64,000 nucleotides of DNA from Lunularia cruciata (GCA_948567375.1 OX419755.1:71490944-71554943); one strand, 5' to 3'. Counted from the stretch's first letter, positions 46,690 through 59,639 are shown. Notes: generated from the sequence alone by a model not told the origin. Numbers and translations: made by a program.

Positions 46690-48080
46690 CTACCTTAGAT
46701 CCTTGGTCAAAGTCTTGTATTGCATTTGAAAAGTCTTCAGAGGTAGTATCAACATTTTGAGGAGTGCTACCAGGTCTATGGTGACCTCAAACTCATACTC
46801 TTGAAGTATGAGTGACCAACAAGCTAGCTTGCTTGTACGCTTATGATTGGTCATCAACCACTTCAATGGTTGGTGATTAGTGTACAATGTGATATTGGTG
46901 CCATAGATGAAAGGTCTGAAATGTACAATAGCCCACACAATAGCAAGACACTCATCTTCACAGGAAGAGAAATTGCTTTTTTCCTTGTTTTTGCTTCAAG
47001 ATGTATAAGCAACAACATACTCCTTGCCTTCCTCATCAAGCTGACCCAAAATTGCACCAATACCAAGAGCACTCTAATTTGTATGTAGTATGAAGACCTT
47101 GCTGAAATCAGTTCTTTTAAGTATTGGGTATCTAGAGAGCTTTCCCTTGTGTGCTTGGAAAGCTAGTTGAGCGTCTTGGCTCTATGTCCAATAGACATCC
47201 TTCTTTGGTGATGCATAGAAAGGATGTGCAATGGTACTAAAATTCTTGATATAAGTCCAGTAATAGTTACAAAAGCCAATGCAGCTTCTCAATGTGCTTA
47301 CATTGTTGGGATTGGGCACTCTAAGATATCAACCACTTTGGCCTAATGAGCCATAACACCATCAAGAAGAATGCAATGCCCAAGGTAAACTATTGATGTA
47401 ACAATAAACTCACATTTCTTGTGATGTATTTTCAGATCATAGCCATCAACCTCTTGAATAGCTCTTTTAGATGAGTTAATAGGTGCTTGAAACTCTTGCT
47501 ATGGACTAGAATATCATCTATGTAGCACTTCAAGAACCTGATCCATGACTCATTGAAATAATATGGGAGCATTCTTCAAGCCAAAGGGCATCACCAGCCA
47601 CTCCTGTAGTCTATTGCTTCCATGGAATGCTATTTTTTGTGGTCTTTTGCACAAAGCAAAATCTGGTTGAAGCCTTGCTGCAAATCCACGATGGTGAAGA
47701 TGTCAAAGTCCCCAATGCCATCAAATAACTCCTCTAGGATGGGCATGGGGTACTTGTCTTGAGGTGTAACTAGATTCAAAGGTATATAATCCCACACATC
47801 CTCTTTTAGTCCATAGTCCAATGGAATCCTTCTTTGCTTGCATGACTATAGTTGTAGCAAAATCAGAACTTGATGGTTGAATAAGACCAGCTTCTTGCAC
47901 CTTTGCATTTTGGAGCTCTTTGCACCTTTGATCCACAAGATTCCACTCATGCTTGCTCAAATGATGCCTCCTCTGATAGATAGGTGTGTCATCAATCAGA
48001 TTCGTGGAGAATTGCATCACCTTACACTTGCCTAGGTCTTTCATTGAGAAAGCAAACACATTTTGATACTTGAGTAGCAA
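46690..48080 (-). pseudogene. RT and RNase H of the second gypsy element
   Basis: RT: 48080-47850 contains YQNVFAFSMKDLGKCK and YQRRHHLSKHEW; 47821-47630 contains DKYPMPILEELFDGIGD and IVDLQQGFNQI. RNase H: 46938-46690 contains HFRPFIYGTNITLYTNHQ and LKWLMTNHKRTSKLA. The palm active site between them is too decayed to read with confidence. Confidence 0.8.
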
Positions 48081-48084
48081 GTTG

Positions 48085-50500
48085 AAAACCTGGTCCTTTT
48101 ATTCCTTGCTCAGCTGATTGCCTATGATGAAAGAATAATTATCTACACAAGGTATAGAGCTCAATGAAGGGCTTGGAAAGCTTGGTGTAGTAGCTTCTCC
48201 ATTGTCCAAGCTAGTAAAGTTGTGAATAAACGTACTTGCTTCACTATAACTTGATGTAGTTTCAAGTCTGATTTGATCTTTTTGTGGGACCCATAGAGTA
48301 GATTCAGATTTATCAAAAGAAAATTCAGTCCAATTACATGGTAACTCCTTCTCCTAACACTTGGCATGAAGTCTAAAGTGTTCAAGAGTGGCAAATGAAC
48401 TTGATTTGGATGCCATACGCATAAACCGGCATAACTAAATGATTGAGGACTAGATGTGGGACTAATGTAAATTTAAAAGACTATACATGTGGCCAAAAGC
48501 CATGTAAGAGAATTCAGGTCCAATAGTCTCCCCAATAGATCATTATGCTCCAATCTAGTTACCTTGGTGTGACTAGAAGTGCTAGTTTGGGACCCCATGG
48601 CCCTTTCTTTCTCTTCAAAGCTTGGTTCATTCCATGTACTTGTTGAATGATGATACATTAAACCTGGTCCATCTCCTCAAAAAGCATGTGCACTTAGAAA
48701 TGCCACAAAGCTAGGCCAAGCTCCTTTGGGTTGCCCAATGATATTTGCCAAAAACCATGGAGCTTTCTCTTGCCTTGTAACTGGTTGGCACGAGCTTTCA
48801 GCATCCAATACCCAAGAAACTTGGATATTAGGGTCTTTGATGGTGTATCTCAATGATAATTTAAAAATAGCAAGAGGTGCAAGGTTGGTCCAAAATTTCC
48901 ACAACAGATTTGCATATGAACCACATTGCATTGCATCAAGTAGAAGTGATTTCCCAAGGTAGTGTTGCACCAACATTAAATATTATTGGACCTTCTCTCT
49001 CTAATTTTACTGAGCAGGGGTATTCTCAGTAACATATCTAAGAGAAGGTTAGAGTGATTGGGCCTACATGATCACCCATACCATGTCTATGAAGAGGCAA
49101 GATCTCATATCACTTAAACCTTCTCCAAAACTAGCTATTGAAGATCCTTGGCATTCCCAACTTGCAATAAGTAACTCCAAGGATCCAAGAAGCTCTAAAT
49201 GCCCTTGTTGTATGAGCTGAATATCAAAGAGGAAGAATGTGAAGCTAACATTCTAAGCACTAGTTAAGAATTGTTGTGGAAATCTAACAACTAGCTCTAC
49301 CACGAGTGATTTTGTTACCCTCTTTGCAATTGGGTCTATGTCCACATGAACATACTTATTCACCACCATTCTTGACTATAGCAAGGCTTCTAGACCTAGA
49401 TATCCCACCAAAGAGCTCAAGTAGTGTGAGCCATGTGAGCTGGCCTGTCTCTCACTTAGGATGAACCTCTGATGGCTATTATGGTAGCGCACCAAGGACT
49501 AAGAAGGCAAGGAACCTCAACTCCATCATACTCCTCCAAGGCTAACACTCCAAGACTCAAGACATTGCTCACTAGAGAACTCAATGAGAGAGAGATAATT
49601 ACAAATGAAAGGATAATGAGTACCTCCTCACCCTTTGTTTATATACTTGTGAAATAGTTATGTACCAAAGTTACTAATTACCGTAGTAACTCAAGTTACT
49701 AGACTAAAAGTCAAGTAAAGTCAAAAAGTAGAAAGGAATATCTATTCACATGGGCATATTCCCCTAAGCATGTGGTCTTATCTTGACCCAACCACTAAGT
49801 CAAGGATTCCTTCACATGGGCTATCCTTGGACTAAAGAAGAATCCAAAACAAAAAGGCTTGCAGGCCCAAGAGTTCTCAACTCTTTCCTCAAAGCCAAAC
49901 ACCTAGGAATAATACCAAGTCAACACACTAGAATCCAAAATAGTGGTGCTCATCTTTTTCACTTCCTCTAAAGTAAGGTCCACTCTATCTTAGCTATGAC
50001 TAACTTTAGCTAATCATGAATAATGTAGAACCATCCTTTATCTCTATATAAATAATATCTCTTAAGTACTTGTAATACCAAGCTACATATCACAATACCA
50101 CACACATGCACAAATGGGTGTTACATCCCATCCTTGGGCAATATCCATGAGATTACCTTGCTCAACAATGGCTAGATCTATTCACCATTGCTCTCCATGG
50201 CTTCAAACTTGTGCATAGCTTTGACCAAGGACTCATGAGCTGCCTTGAGTCTTTGGCAAACCTCTGGTCCATGAGAAATATTAATAGAAGCAGCACCCAA
50301 TCTTTCAGCCACTTGTGCTTGGGAAATCTTCATCTCATCTTCTTCCATCCATTCGTGATCATCTTGTCTTATTTAAGAAACGGTGTGAACCTCTTTGAGC
50401 ATACAATGGTGAGCCATAGAATTATGGTATCCATGTAAATAAAGGGGGATGTAGCCCCAAGTGCTGTCCAGCAGTCTCCCAATCCACACTATAGTATGCA
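48085..50500. other. Extra sequence between protease and RT, unclassified
   Basis: Ty3 elements normally have a short linker here. The stretch includes an AT-rich non-coding part (about 49640-50150) with a TATA-like CTATATAAATAAT near 50044 and GTGTTACATCCCATCC near 50127, which resembles an LTR start. Neither boundary nor target duplication could be confirmed. Confidence 0.35.
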
Positions 50501-50508
50501 TGTTCATA

Positions 50509-50940
50509 CTAATTGTCAATGGTGAACCATGGTGGGAACAATACCTCTTGCTCAATCAACACATCATAGCTAGTGGCATTAGTCACCAAGCATCTGACCC
50601 AAAGTTTGAGCTCCTGACCTGTACCTTTATTGAAGGAGAGTGTAATCAAGTCAGAGTTGTCCCCTAGTACTTCCTCCACACTACCACTAGCGGCACAAAT
50701 CTGCCACTTAGATCTTTCTAGCTTAGCATCTAATAGCCCCATCTTCTTGGAAAATCCCACTCCAACTATCACTGGTTGAGCTCCTATGTCCAAGAGCACA
50801 ACCTTAGGGTGGTGTCCTCCCACTGTAACAACTAATTGAGTGTTTTCAACCGTGGCAACTCCGGTGGTGATAGCCGTCCTCTCACTAAGTGCCACCATAG
50901 GAAACAAATCAGAAACTTGGTGGAGGTAATGGCTGTCCAC
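50509..50940 (-). pseudogene. Aspartic protease of the second gypsy element
   Basis: A 143-codon open stretch with VLLDIGAQPVIVG, where DIGA stands for the D-T/S-G-A active site, then SYDVLIEQEVLFP corresponding to the second half. It is the longest undisturbed piece of this element. Confidence 0.75.
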
Positions 50941-51834
50941 AATGCTTTTTTCTAATTAGCATGTCCACAATTGAAGTATTCATAGATTCCTTTTGATCTG
51001 CAGATGTAGGTTCCAAGATAGTGGAGTTGGCTAGTTTAGCCATGCTAGAAGTAGTGACTAAGTTGCAAAAGCCATTCACAATATATGGACCCAAGGAGTG
51101 TCCTTCAAGATGTGAGTTAGAACCTTTGTAACATGTAAAACAAGAGTTGAAAGGGTTTTGATTTGGTATCCAATCTGTCCTCTAGCATTGTAATGACCTC
51201 CTTGGTGCTTAGTTTCAGTCTTGAAAGCTAAATACCAATGCAATGAGAATGTTGTGTAACATTCCATTGGTTGAAATTTGGCATTTAACAAGCTGATCAA
51301 AGGGACCATGTGCATCCTACTGATGTACATAAAATCCAAGGGCACATGAACTTAATGTACCAACAACTTGTGGTGAATTAGATGTACTCTCCTCTCCCTC
51401 ACCAACAAGTTGCAGTCCTCCTTCAAAGTGAGCAGCCAAAATGATTGTGGCATGACAACTTCAAACCCTCTAGCTCTTGTCAAGAGGCCTTAACTGGAAC
51501 CATAGGTCTAAACCAATAGTTTGGACCTAGTGGTTGAAACCTTAGAAGCATCATTAGCCTCTTTGTATGCTGAGTATGATGGATAAAAAGAAGAGAAAAA
51601 TTCAGTACTGAGACCTACAAAGGGTTGGTTTTGCCACCCAAGAGGCCATAAAATGACCTAGGAAGACCTGTACTTGAAGTTGAAGCAAGGACATGTTGAG
51701 CATGCTCAATTAGTTGGGTGGATTTGCCCTTTGAATTGACAAGTTATGTTCTCAATGACTCTACCTCACTTTGCAAAGTTTGCATCTAAGTGGCTTGGGC
51801 ATGAAGTACTTTCTTCTTTGCACTCTTGTTAGAA

Positions 51835-53081
51835 TTACCCTTGATGAAGTACTAGGAGTTGAAGCTTGAGAGGGTTTAGCCTTGGAAGAAGGAGTAATGG
51901 TAGGATTGTGTAGGTATGGTTTGTGTAATTACTTCTTTTCAAGGAACTAGCAAAAAAAAACAGCCATTGCATGACCTCCTTACCACAATAGTCACAAAAG
52001 AGATCTATGGAAAGGATGATACAATCATTAGCCTTGTGTTCAAGGTGACTACAATAGTTGCAAGAAGGGAGAATAGGTGCAACAAAATGCACTTGTTTGC
52101 TTTTGGAAAATGAGTGAGTAGAAGTGGTTGGTGTTGGTGGTTTGAGCTAAGGTCTGGCTTGTAATGTGGGTCTCAAAGTACTAGCTTCATAATGTGCATG
52201 AGCTAACTCCAACTTCTATGCAATGTTGTAGACATCAAACAAGGTACAAGGGTCACCAAACTCAAAGAAAAACCATTGCACAACTTTTGAATCAAGTGCC
52301 TGATTACCCTCTAATGCACAAAGATATTGGTGAGCAACCTCTAGGTCTGTGATGCTTTCAGCATCATTTTTCAGCTTGAGAAGTTGTATGTAAAGCATCT
52401 TCAATCTCATCTTTTTGTCGTGCAAATGTAGCAAGCTATAAAAGGGTTTTAGAACTCTTAACTAGAAATCTAGCTCTAAGGAATTCACTTGCATCATTAA
52501 TATGTGCATCAATAGTAGGAGGTATGTTAATTTTAGTTGTATCAAGTTCTTGTGGTGTAAGAGATACTAAAGTAGAGGCCGGGGCAAGATTATTTTCCAC
52601 TACACTATGTAGCTGAATGGAAGTTTGCAAAGTTGTTGAGAGGGGACAGTAATGGCAAGAGCATAAGCTGGGTTAGGGACCAATGTGGAGCCCAAAATCT
52701 AAGGAGCATGTTGCTCATAAACATCCAAGCACATAGTGCACATACCAAGCTAATTGCTTGAGTGAATTTTACACCATACTTCAACTCCAATTCAACAACC
52801 ATTGTTGAGAATGTAGCCTTGAATTCCCTCAAGGATGTGGTACCTAGCCTCCCATTGAACTTCTCAATCCTTCTAGATGAACTACTGACCTCCATATTGT
52901 ATGTTGGTGGCGTTGGAGTAGCTTGAAAGAACAATGAGGTGAAAAAAAATACCCTACAAGCTGAAGTATGCATACCCCACACTCTTGCTCCCCTCCAAGG
53001 GCCCTGGTGTGCTCCCAAGCTTGAGTATCCTAGCCCTGAACTTGAAATTAAACTTTGGGTAGGTGTGGTACTAGGAGACAT
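51835..53081 (-). pseudogene. Gag of the second gypsy element
   Basis: Minus-strand 53081-52730 contains RRIEKFNGRLGTTSLREFKA and ELELKYGVKF, a gag N-terminal block. 52434-52216 reads as gag with IQLLKLKNDAESITDLEVAH. A CCHC knuckle, CNYCSHLEHKANDC, lies at about 52062-52020, and a second, broken one (CDYCGKE) follows. Stops separate the pieces. Confidence 0.75.
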
Positions 53082-54086
53082 TAAAAGAGTTGTTTGATGT
53101 GGTCATTGCTCAAATGATCTTGAGTCTAACCAGATTGGAGGGAATGGTCAAGGGTAACTTCTTAACTGCTTAGAGGTTTGGTGGTTCAGGAATGTTGCTA
53201 GTGCTACAATCATCAAAGGACATGTTGTGCACTTAACATACTTAACAATGTATTAATACCAAAATCTCACAATAACTAACACTTAAATGGTGAAATGTAG
53301 AAGGAATCTGAGTAGAAAAGCCTTTTGGGACATATAGACTCAAACTTGAACCAAATCTAGTGAACTAGATAGTTTGACAATATTCTTCAATAACTTTCTA
53401 ACAACTCCAATAGCAAGGTTTTCTGTTTGGTACTTGGACAGATATGATTTTTCAAAGTCTAATTGAAAATCTTGCTCTCAACTAAGCATCATAGCCTAGA
53501 ATAGGCTATTTTAGCATGGAGCCTATGCATAAGTTTGGGAGCTAGCACTAAGCATAAATAATCTCCATCTAATTTCACTCGAACATGCGATGCAAGTTTG
53601 CTTTAAATTCAAGTAACAAGGGGAGCATTCCATCGTATTGCCAAGCACGCCCCTACAACATGCTAAAATAACCTTTTGGTTCACAACTACCAAGTATAAT
53701 GACAACAAGACCATGTACATTATTACAATAACAACCGAGATAGGAGAAGTGGACTTTTTTCTTCTTCTTTTTAATAGTTTACGACAAACAACTTCGTGTG
53801 TGGTTGGAATAGCAGGATCAGGTTCTGATAGCAACTCCTTCCTTTGTCATTGGGATAGCAAGATTAGTTTATGATAGCAGCTTGTCACTTTGTCGGTGGA
53901 GTAGCAAGACCATCTTCCGATAGCAGATTCTTCTGGAGTAGCTCAATGTAGATATTCAGGTCACACTAAAGAGGATTGATATATCCAATTTGTCTCATGT
54001 ATCCAGACGACTACACCAAGAGAAACAATATTTTGAAAGTGTTTGAGTACTTCTAATATATCGAAAATAGCACTTTTGATATACGA

Positions 54087-54374
54087 AGACTTATCGAGAC
54101 GGTAGGTGCTATCAAGACTCTTGGTATATCGACTGCCTATAGGACTCACTGTATCTCAAGGCTGATCAAAGTCTAGGTGATATTGAGACTCTTGATAGCT
54201 CAACTGAATGTAGAACTCCTTATAAATGGAGGCTTATCAAAACTGCAGGTGATATCAAGACTCTTGATTTATCGATTGACAGGAGGACTCTTGATATATC
54301 AAGGCTTATCAAAACGGCAGGTGATATCAATACTCTTGATTTATCGGTTGACAGTAGTACTCTTGATATATTGA
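54087..54374. repeat. 72-bp tandem repeat, four copies
   Basis: Units start at 54087, 54159, 54230 and 54302 with AGGCTTATCAAAAC-type sequence; the last two are most alike. Each unit contains TGATATCA and several ATCAAGACTCTTGAT palindromes. Confidence 0.9.
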
Positions 54375-55349
54375 GACTATTTCTAGGCAAATTACATTGA
54401 ACTTGCTCAAATTTGCTACCAAAAAATTCTCAGGAACGAAAAGGAGAAAAGGATCATGTGAATCACCAAGGATTCTCTACCAGACAATCTCAAGAAAGAT
54501 AGTCTAAGAATAGAAAACATAAAGGATTTGCTTTGTTGGGTATAGAAAAAGGTGAAGTTCACAATAGAAAGCCGGCTGAGGAATTGCTGTCGAGAACAAT
54601 GGGGTGAGTTTGAAATTGAGGAATTTTGAAACTTACAGAATTCATGTTCTCCAATAGTCAGGAATTTTGGAAGTTTGAAAGAAGGAAGCATGGGAAACCA
54701 GATAAGGAATATACTAGATTTAGTTTGGTTATAACCCGGGAGAAGCAAGTAGCGCCTTGATTTATCCGTAAGCTTGATGAAGGGAAAATGCCACTCCCAA
54801 GGTAAAGAAGGAGAAAGTAAAAAATTCAATATACTCGAACTGTGAATAGATCACCTTCATCACCAGATCATCTTCATGTGGCAAGGGCCAACGAGCTCTC
54901 ACCAATTCAGTAGTGTAACCTCTTGCTGCCACAAGCTCCCAAGTGTCCAATTATCTAGGTAAGCCTTGGATTCCTCCCTCCAAGGCCAGAAAGATCCATT
55001 TCAGGTACTTCTAGAAATAAAAATTCCTACCTTGTAATTTCTTTACTATTATTTACCATAATCACTCAGGCAGTTCTTCTAGAATCAAATCAAACTGAAT
55101 GCACTGAACTCAATAAAAGCTCGGAATAAAATGAAAGAACTGAATGTAACCGTCGGAATTGCAATTTCGGGCTGTGAGCATCTAGAAATCAGACTACAAA
55201 CTCAAAGCAATGTAGGTAAGCTTCCTGGCCCAGTGCAAATTCTAGAAAAGGTCGTGCCCTGCCCCACTACTAGGGATGTGCCTCTATCAGAGGTACTTTG
55301 CTATAAGAACCTGAAAATACCACACAAGAACACCACACTATAGTGTGCA

Positions 55350-56400
55350 GAACTTACCCAAATAACACTCATTTGGGAAGCCAAAAACCACACACTAATT
55401 TTGTGGACACAATGCATAGGTGAGATATGTGACCGATATGCAATGAGAACTATGTATCTTAACATGATAGGTTAGATATACCATTATATGTGGAGTGGCA
55501 ATGATAACTTATGAAGAAGAAGATCCCAAAGGCCTCACTCACTTGTGACCACTACATTTGCGCCATATGAGTGGACAAGGTTTGAGTGACTTAAACAAGT
55601 CATAGTTATTGAAGAGCATGAAGAGTTGGAAGAGTTGTAGGCTAAAATTTTGTGAGCATTGTGTAATAGGAAAGCAATGGCAGGTGAGCTTTCCCATGAC
55701 ACTGGTTACACAAAGGGAATTTTGGACTATGTGCATTCTGATTTTTTATGCCCCAAACCCATAGCTTCAAAATCTAGATCATTATTGCATTCTTGGTAGA
55801 CAGTTACTCCATGAGAATACAAGTCTACACCATGAAGCAAAAATCAAAGGTTTTCTCGGACTTTAAACAATGGAAGATGATGATGAAGAAATAGATCAGG
55901 AGGAGAGTGGAGTCTTTAATAATTTCAAAGATTAAAAATTTGGAGAGTTTGATAGGTTTTGTAAGAGCAAAGAGATAATCTACCACTTCACCATACTACC
56001 ATTCAACAAAATGGTGTAGTAGACCAAATAAATCATACATGCTTGGAGAGAACTTGGAGTATGTTAAGCAATGCCCTATTGGAGAAGATCTTCTGGCAGA
56101 TGCTATAAACACAACTTGTCATTTGATAAACATTCTTCTTCTACTTCTCTTGAGTGTAAAACACCCATGGAAAATGGATGGATTGTCATATAGAATACTC
56201 TTTACTTAGAATATTTGGATGCATAGCTTATTTTTATATTCAATAAGAATAAAGGGATATATAGTCCCAAATATAATATAAAAACATGTATCTTAGGATA
56301 TGAGAATGATATAAAGGGATATAGATTGTGTGATCCATTTAGATACTACTTTGTTATGAGTAAGGATATTATATTTGATAAAACTAATATGATAGAGATG
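55350..56400 (+). pseudogene. Copia GAG-pre-integrase and integrase
   Basis: Resumes the copia element after the 11-kb block. The plus strand shows TKGILDYVHSDF, YTMKQKSKVFSDFKQWK, DAINTTCHLIN, KHPWKMDGL and YENDIKGYRLCDP, in the order expected for copia integrase. Stops and frame changes are frequent. Confidence 0.8.
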
Positions 56401-56639
56401 ATTAATATGTCAAAAGCAAAGAAAATGACATTGATTTAAACATCAATAAGATAGAGATTGATATAAGAAAGGAAGACTTCTCATCACGTAGATCTCTCAA
56501 GTGATTTACTAGAAGAGCAAAGGTTGGAAGTTATACACAAACATAAACATCTAGTAAAGATCAAGGGCCTCTAAGAGATGCAAGCTTTCATTTGTAGCTA
56601 ATGTTCTTCTCATAAAAAATTGTGAGCGTTCTTATGAGA

Positions 56640-58080
56640 AGAATATACAATATTTGGAGTGTCAAAAATGGCACAATGCAATGGAAGAGGAGATGAAGTC
56701 TCTGGCACAAAACCAAACTTGGAGACTTGAAAAATTAGCAACAAGAAAGAAGAAAATTGGTTGAAAATGTATATATTGGATATAAGAAGGACTCCAAGAA
56801 GCAAGTGGAAATTGGTACAAAGAAAGGCTTCTAGCAAAGGGTTAAAGCCAAAAAGAAGGTATTGATTCACTAGTGGTAAAAAACTCATCAATTTGACTTT
56901 GTTGGTAATAATTACACTGCATAATTTGGAGTTGGAACAATTAGATGTAACAACTAAAATTTTACATGGAAAATTGGAGGTGAATATTTACATAGATGAT
57001 CTAAAGTTTTTGGTTGTACCAAGGAAGAAGACACTAGTTGTAGATTACAAAAATCATTATATGGATTGGAGAAAAGTCCAAGACTATGGTAGATAAAATT
57101 TAATGCTTTCATGTTAAAACATGGATACAATCAAAGTGTTTGAAGCATAGATACAACCAAAGTAAGTTGGATTCTTGTGTGTGTATCAAGAAGCTACATG
57201 AACCTAGATTTTTGGTTCAATTATCTTGGTCTTATATGTGTATATATGTTGACTGCTACCAGTGATATGGTTGAGAAGGAGAAGTTAAAAAATACAATTG
57301 GGTAAAGATTTTGATAGGAAGGACTTAGGTTCTTCAAAGAGTATATTTGGTATTGAAATCCATTATGATAGAATCAAGCAAGGATCATGAATATGTCAAA
57401 GGAGGTAATTACAAATTTTACTTACACATTTTGGTATGGCGAGTGCAAAACCCATGAGTGCTCTAGTGGCAAATCATTTCAAACTATCATTTGCACAACG
57501 TACATCAAATAAGGAAGAAAGAAATTCATGTCCAACATTCCTTAAGATAGTACTTTTGGGAGTTCAATGTATGTGCTAGTCTGGAATGGATCTAACATCT
57601 CATGTGGTGAACAAAGAAAGTTGATATATTGCAAATCTTGATAAGTAACATCAAGAAGTTATGAAGTGGATATAAATATTGGCATTATCATCAGCATGGA
57701 GAAAGATTAAAAAGAATCATTACAAGGTATGTGAATGATGATTTTGATAGAGATTTGGACAATAATAAGTCCACAACTAGGTGTGTGTTACACTTGTTGG
57801 CAGTCCAATGAGTTGGAAGTCTACTCTCTAGCCAATTTTTTCTCTTTCAACCATAGAGGCAAAATAGATGACAACAACCAATGTAGCTAAAGAGGATGCA
57901 TAGCTACAAAGATTAGCTAAGGATACAAGACTCCCAAAAATAAAGACCAAACTTTACTGTGATAGCCAAAGAGCTATTCACTTTGCCAAGAATAAATTGT
58001 TCCATTCTCAAAATAAGTACATTCATGTAAAACACTACTTAATTAGAGAATTTGTGATAATTGAGATCAATCTAAACATA
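56640..58080 (+). pseudogene. Copia reverse transcriptase and RNase H
   Basis: RT blocks: WHNAMEEEMKSLAQNQTWRL, then QLDVTTKILHGKLEVNIYID (the QLDVKTAFLHG block), and MASAKPMSALVANHFKLS. RNase H: LYCDSQRAIHFAKNKLF and KYIHVKHYLIRE near 57950-58060. All are broken by stops. Confidence 0.8.
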
Positions 58081-58213
58081 TTTGATATGTTTACTTTTTT
58101 TTTTATTGAGAATTCAAGTTATGCTTTAAATTGCTCAACATAGAATATTACTGATCAAGATGATGATGTAGCTAAATATTCTTAGAAATTTTACTGGCTA
58201 GACAGAATAAAAG

Positions 58214-58605
58214 CCAAGGCGGAGATTATTGAGTGTCTAGATATTTTATCTAGGAATCAATGATTTCTAGATTAAATGGTATGATACCTTCCTTGATCCA
58301 ATGGTAGATGTGTTTTTTAATAAATGGCTAAGGTTGCTAGGGTCTGAGCAAGCCTTGATTCTAGGTATAAAAAATCCTTTAAGACAAGTATAAAGGTCTA
58401 GCTTGACACAACTCTATCAAGAGTATTGAGAGGATGGAATTAGGAGAGACAATCATGAATTTTATAGTATGTTCATTGCTTCAATAAATAATCTATGAGA
58501 GTGTTTGGCCATAGATGTAGGTTCCAAGATAAGAAGTAAACCACATGTATTTCATATTTTGTGTTTATTTTCTTGTTGATGAGTGTATTCTTTTCTTGAG
58601 ATATC
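58214..58605 (+). repeat. Copia PPT and 3' LTR
   Basis: The purine tract AAGGCGGAGAT (58216-58226) is followed by TATTGAGTGTC at 58227, the LTR start with TG changed to TA. It matches the 5' LTR up to about 58605. Confidence 0.78.
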
Positions 58606-58609
58606 TATA

Positions 58610-58835
58610 CTCAAGAAAAGATTCCATTATGATCATACATCAATTATGTACGAATCAAGTTGATGAACACTAAATGAGTTTTGCATCATAATGGAATCTT
58701 TTCTTGAGATCATGTTGTTGTGATTCTGTTATTATGCATCCATTATGATTCCATGGAATATTTTCTTGATTCCATTATGATTCTAGTATATATACCTATG
58801 TATGAATCAAGTTGATGAACACTAAAATGACTTTT
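58610..58835. repeat. Mixed inverted and direct repeats after the copia LTR
   Basis: CTCAAGAAAAGATTCCATTA (about 58611) is inverted at about 58687-58708. GAATCAAGTTGATGAACACT occurs at about 58647 and again at about 58804. Several further copies of ATTCCATTATGATTC are present. Confidence 0.75.
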
Positions 58836-58865
58836 GCATCAAATTCAAACTTAAGTACCATGAAC

Positions 58866-59637
58866 CTTTTATTTAGCAAGTACTAAAGTAGCAAATATAT
58901 TATCTTTCCTTTTAGAGATATTAAATCTAAAATCAATACCATGTCTCTGTTTCAAAATTCCAAAAGCATGCTTGATACATAAATTGCATTTTATTTGTTG
59001 TTTATTAAATAAATAAAGCTTTGTAGATAAGCTAAGGTTAAGGAAATAGAGCGTCATTAACCACTATTCCATGATGTAGCCTAAGTCTCCTATGAGGTAA
59101 GATTGCAGCCAAGATCCTTGTGGGAGAGTGATACTAGCTTTGTAACAACATTCTCCTCATGTATATGAGCCCATAAAGTTGATGTCCTCTAAACTTAGGT
59201 GTTAATTTTGGAATCTGCACTCTTGCAATTGATGTAAAAAAGAAACCCTTTGTATCACATACACCTTGCAACACCAACAAAGAATGATACTATTTTTTAT
59301 TATAGTACTCTAAGGGCAAGTCCCTACCTATAAAAGCTCTGATATGGATATGCCATCCATCTATGATGCATTGAAGATTTAGTAGTACAACTTTCCTTAA
59401 AAGACCTTCATTTACCTTAGCTTTGGCAGTATCATTTAGCATCTGAATGAATGCAAGTGATATCATAACATTAATAGCAGAAATTACATCTACACATTCT
59501 TCTTGTGAAATGGTCTCCTCCATCCCAAACTTATAACCAATAGGCAAATTATTATTTGTTGTAAAATTAGCTTGTATTTGATTCTCAACTTGTACTGCCT
59601 TCTGATCTGTATAATCTTGTATCATATTTTTGGACAT
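58866..59637 (-). pseudogene. PIF/Harbinger (HARBI1-like) transposase relic
   Basis: The minus strand shows IIDGWHIHI, with the first catalytic Asp of the DDE triad, then GRDLPLEYYNKK, VLQGVCDTKGFLF, and near the end IKHAFGILKQRHG, where functional enzymes have V-E-N-A-F-G-x-L-K; the catalytic Glu is Lys here. Stops occur between blocks. Order and spacing fit DDE_Tnp_4 family transposases. The N-terminal part and TIRs were not found. Confidence 0.7.
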
Positions 59638-59639
59638 GA

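Larger units (their letters stand above)
45240..53081 (-). mobile_element. Second Ty3/gypsy element (different family), internal region
   Basis: In minus-strand order: gag, CCHC knuckle, protease, RT, RNase H, integrase and a PHD-like remnant. It differs in sequence from the element at 6164-18795. LTRs were not found at either side. About 2 kb between protease (50509) and RT (48080) is longer than expected and may hold a further insertion. Confidence 0.8.
39078..58605 (+). mobile_element. Ty1/copia retrotransposon split by nested insertions
   Basis: The 5' LTR (39078-about 39470) and 3' LTR (58227-about 58605) share, in order, TTTTATCTAGGAAT, AATGGTAGATGTGTTTT, GAGACAATCATGAATT and TTTGTGTTTA.TTTCT. 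Between them lie, on the plus strand, gag, protease, GAG-pre-integrase, integrase, RT and RNase H in the correct copia order. Removing the solo LTR (3.7 kb) and the 11-kb block leaves about 4.8 kb, the normal size of a copia element. All domains carry stops. Confidence 0.85.

Noticed and set aside
54177-54374. 65-codon ORF with repeated LLIYRLT motifs as a repeat protein
   Set aside because: It is the 72-bp minisatellite read in one frame; it has no start context and no extension.
44250-55475. The 125-bp duplicated segments as short LTRs of the inserted block
   Set aside because: They lie in copia coding sequence, continuous with protease on one side and GAG-pre-integrase on the other, and lack LTR ends.
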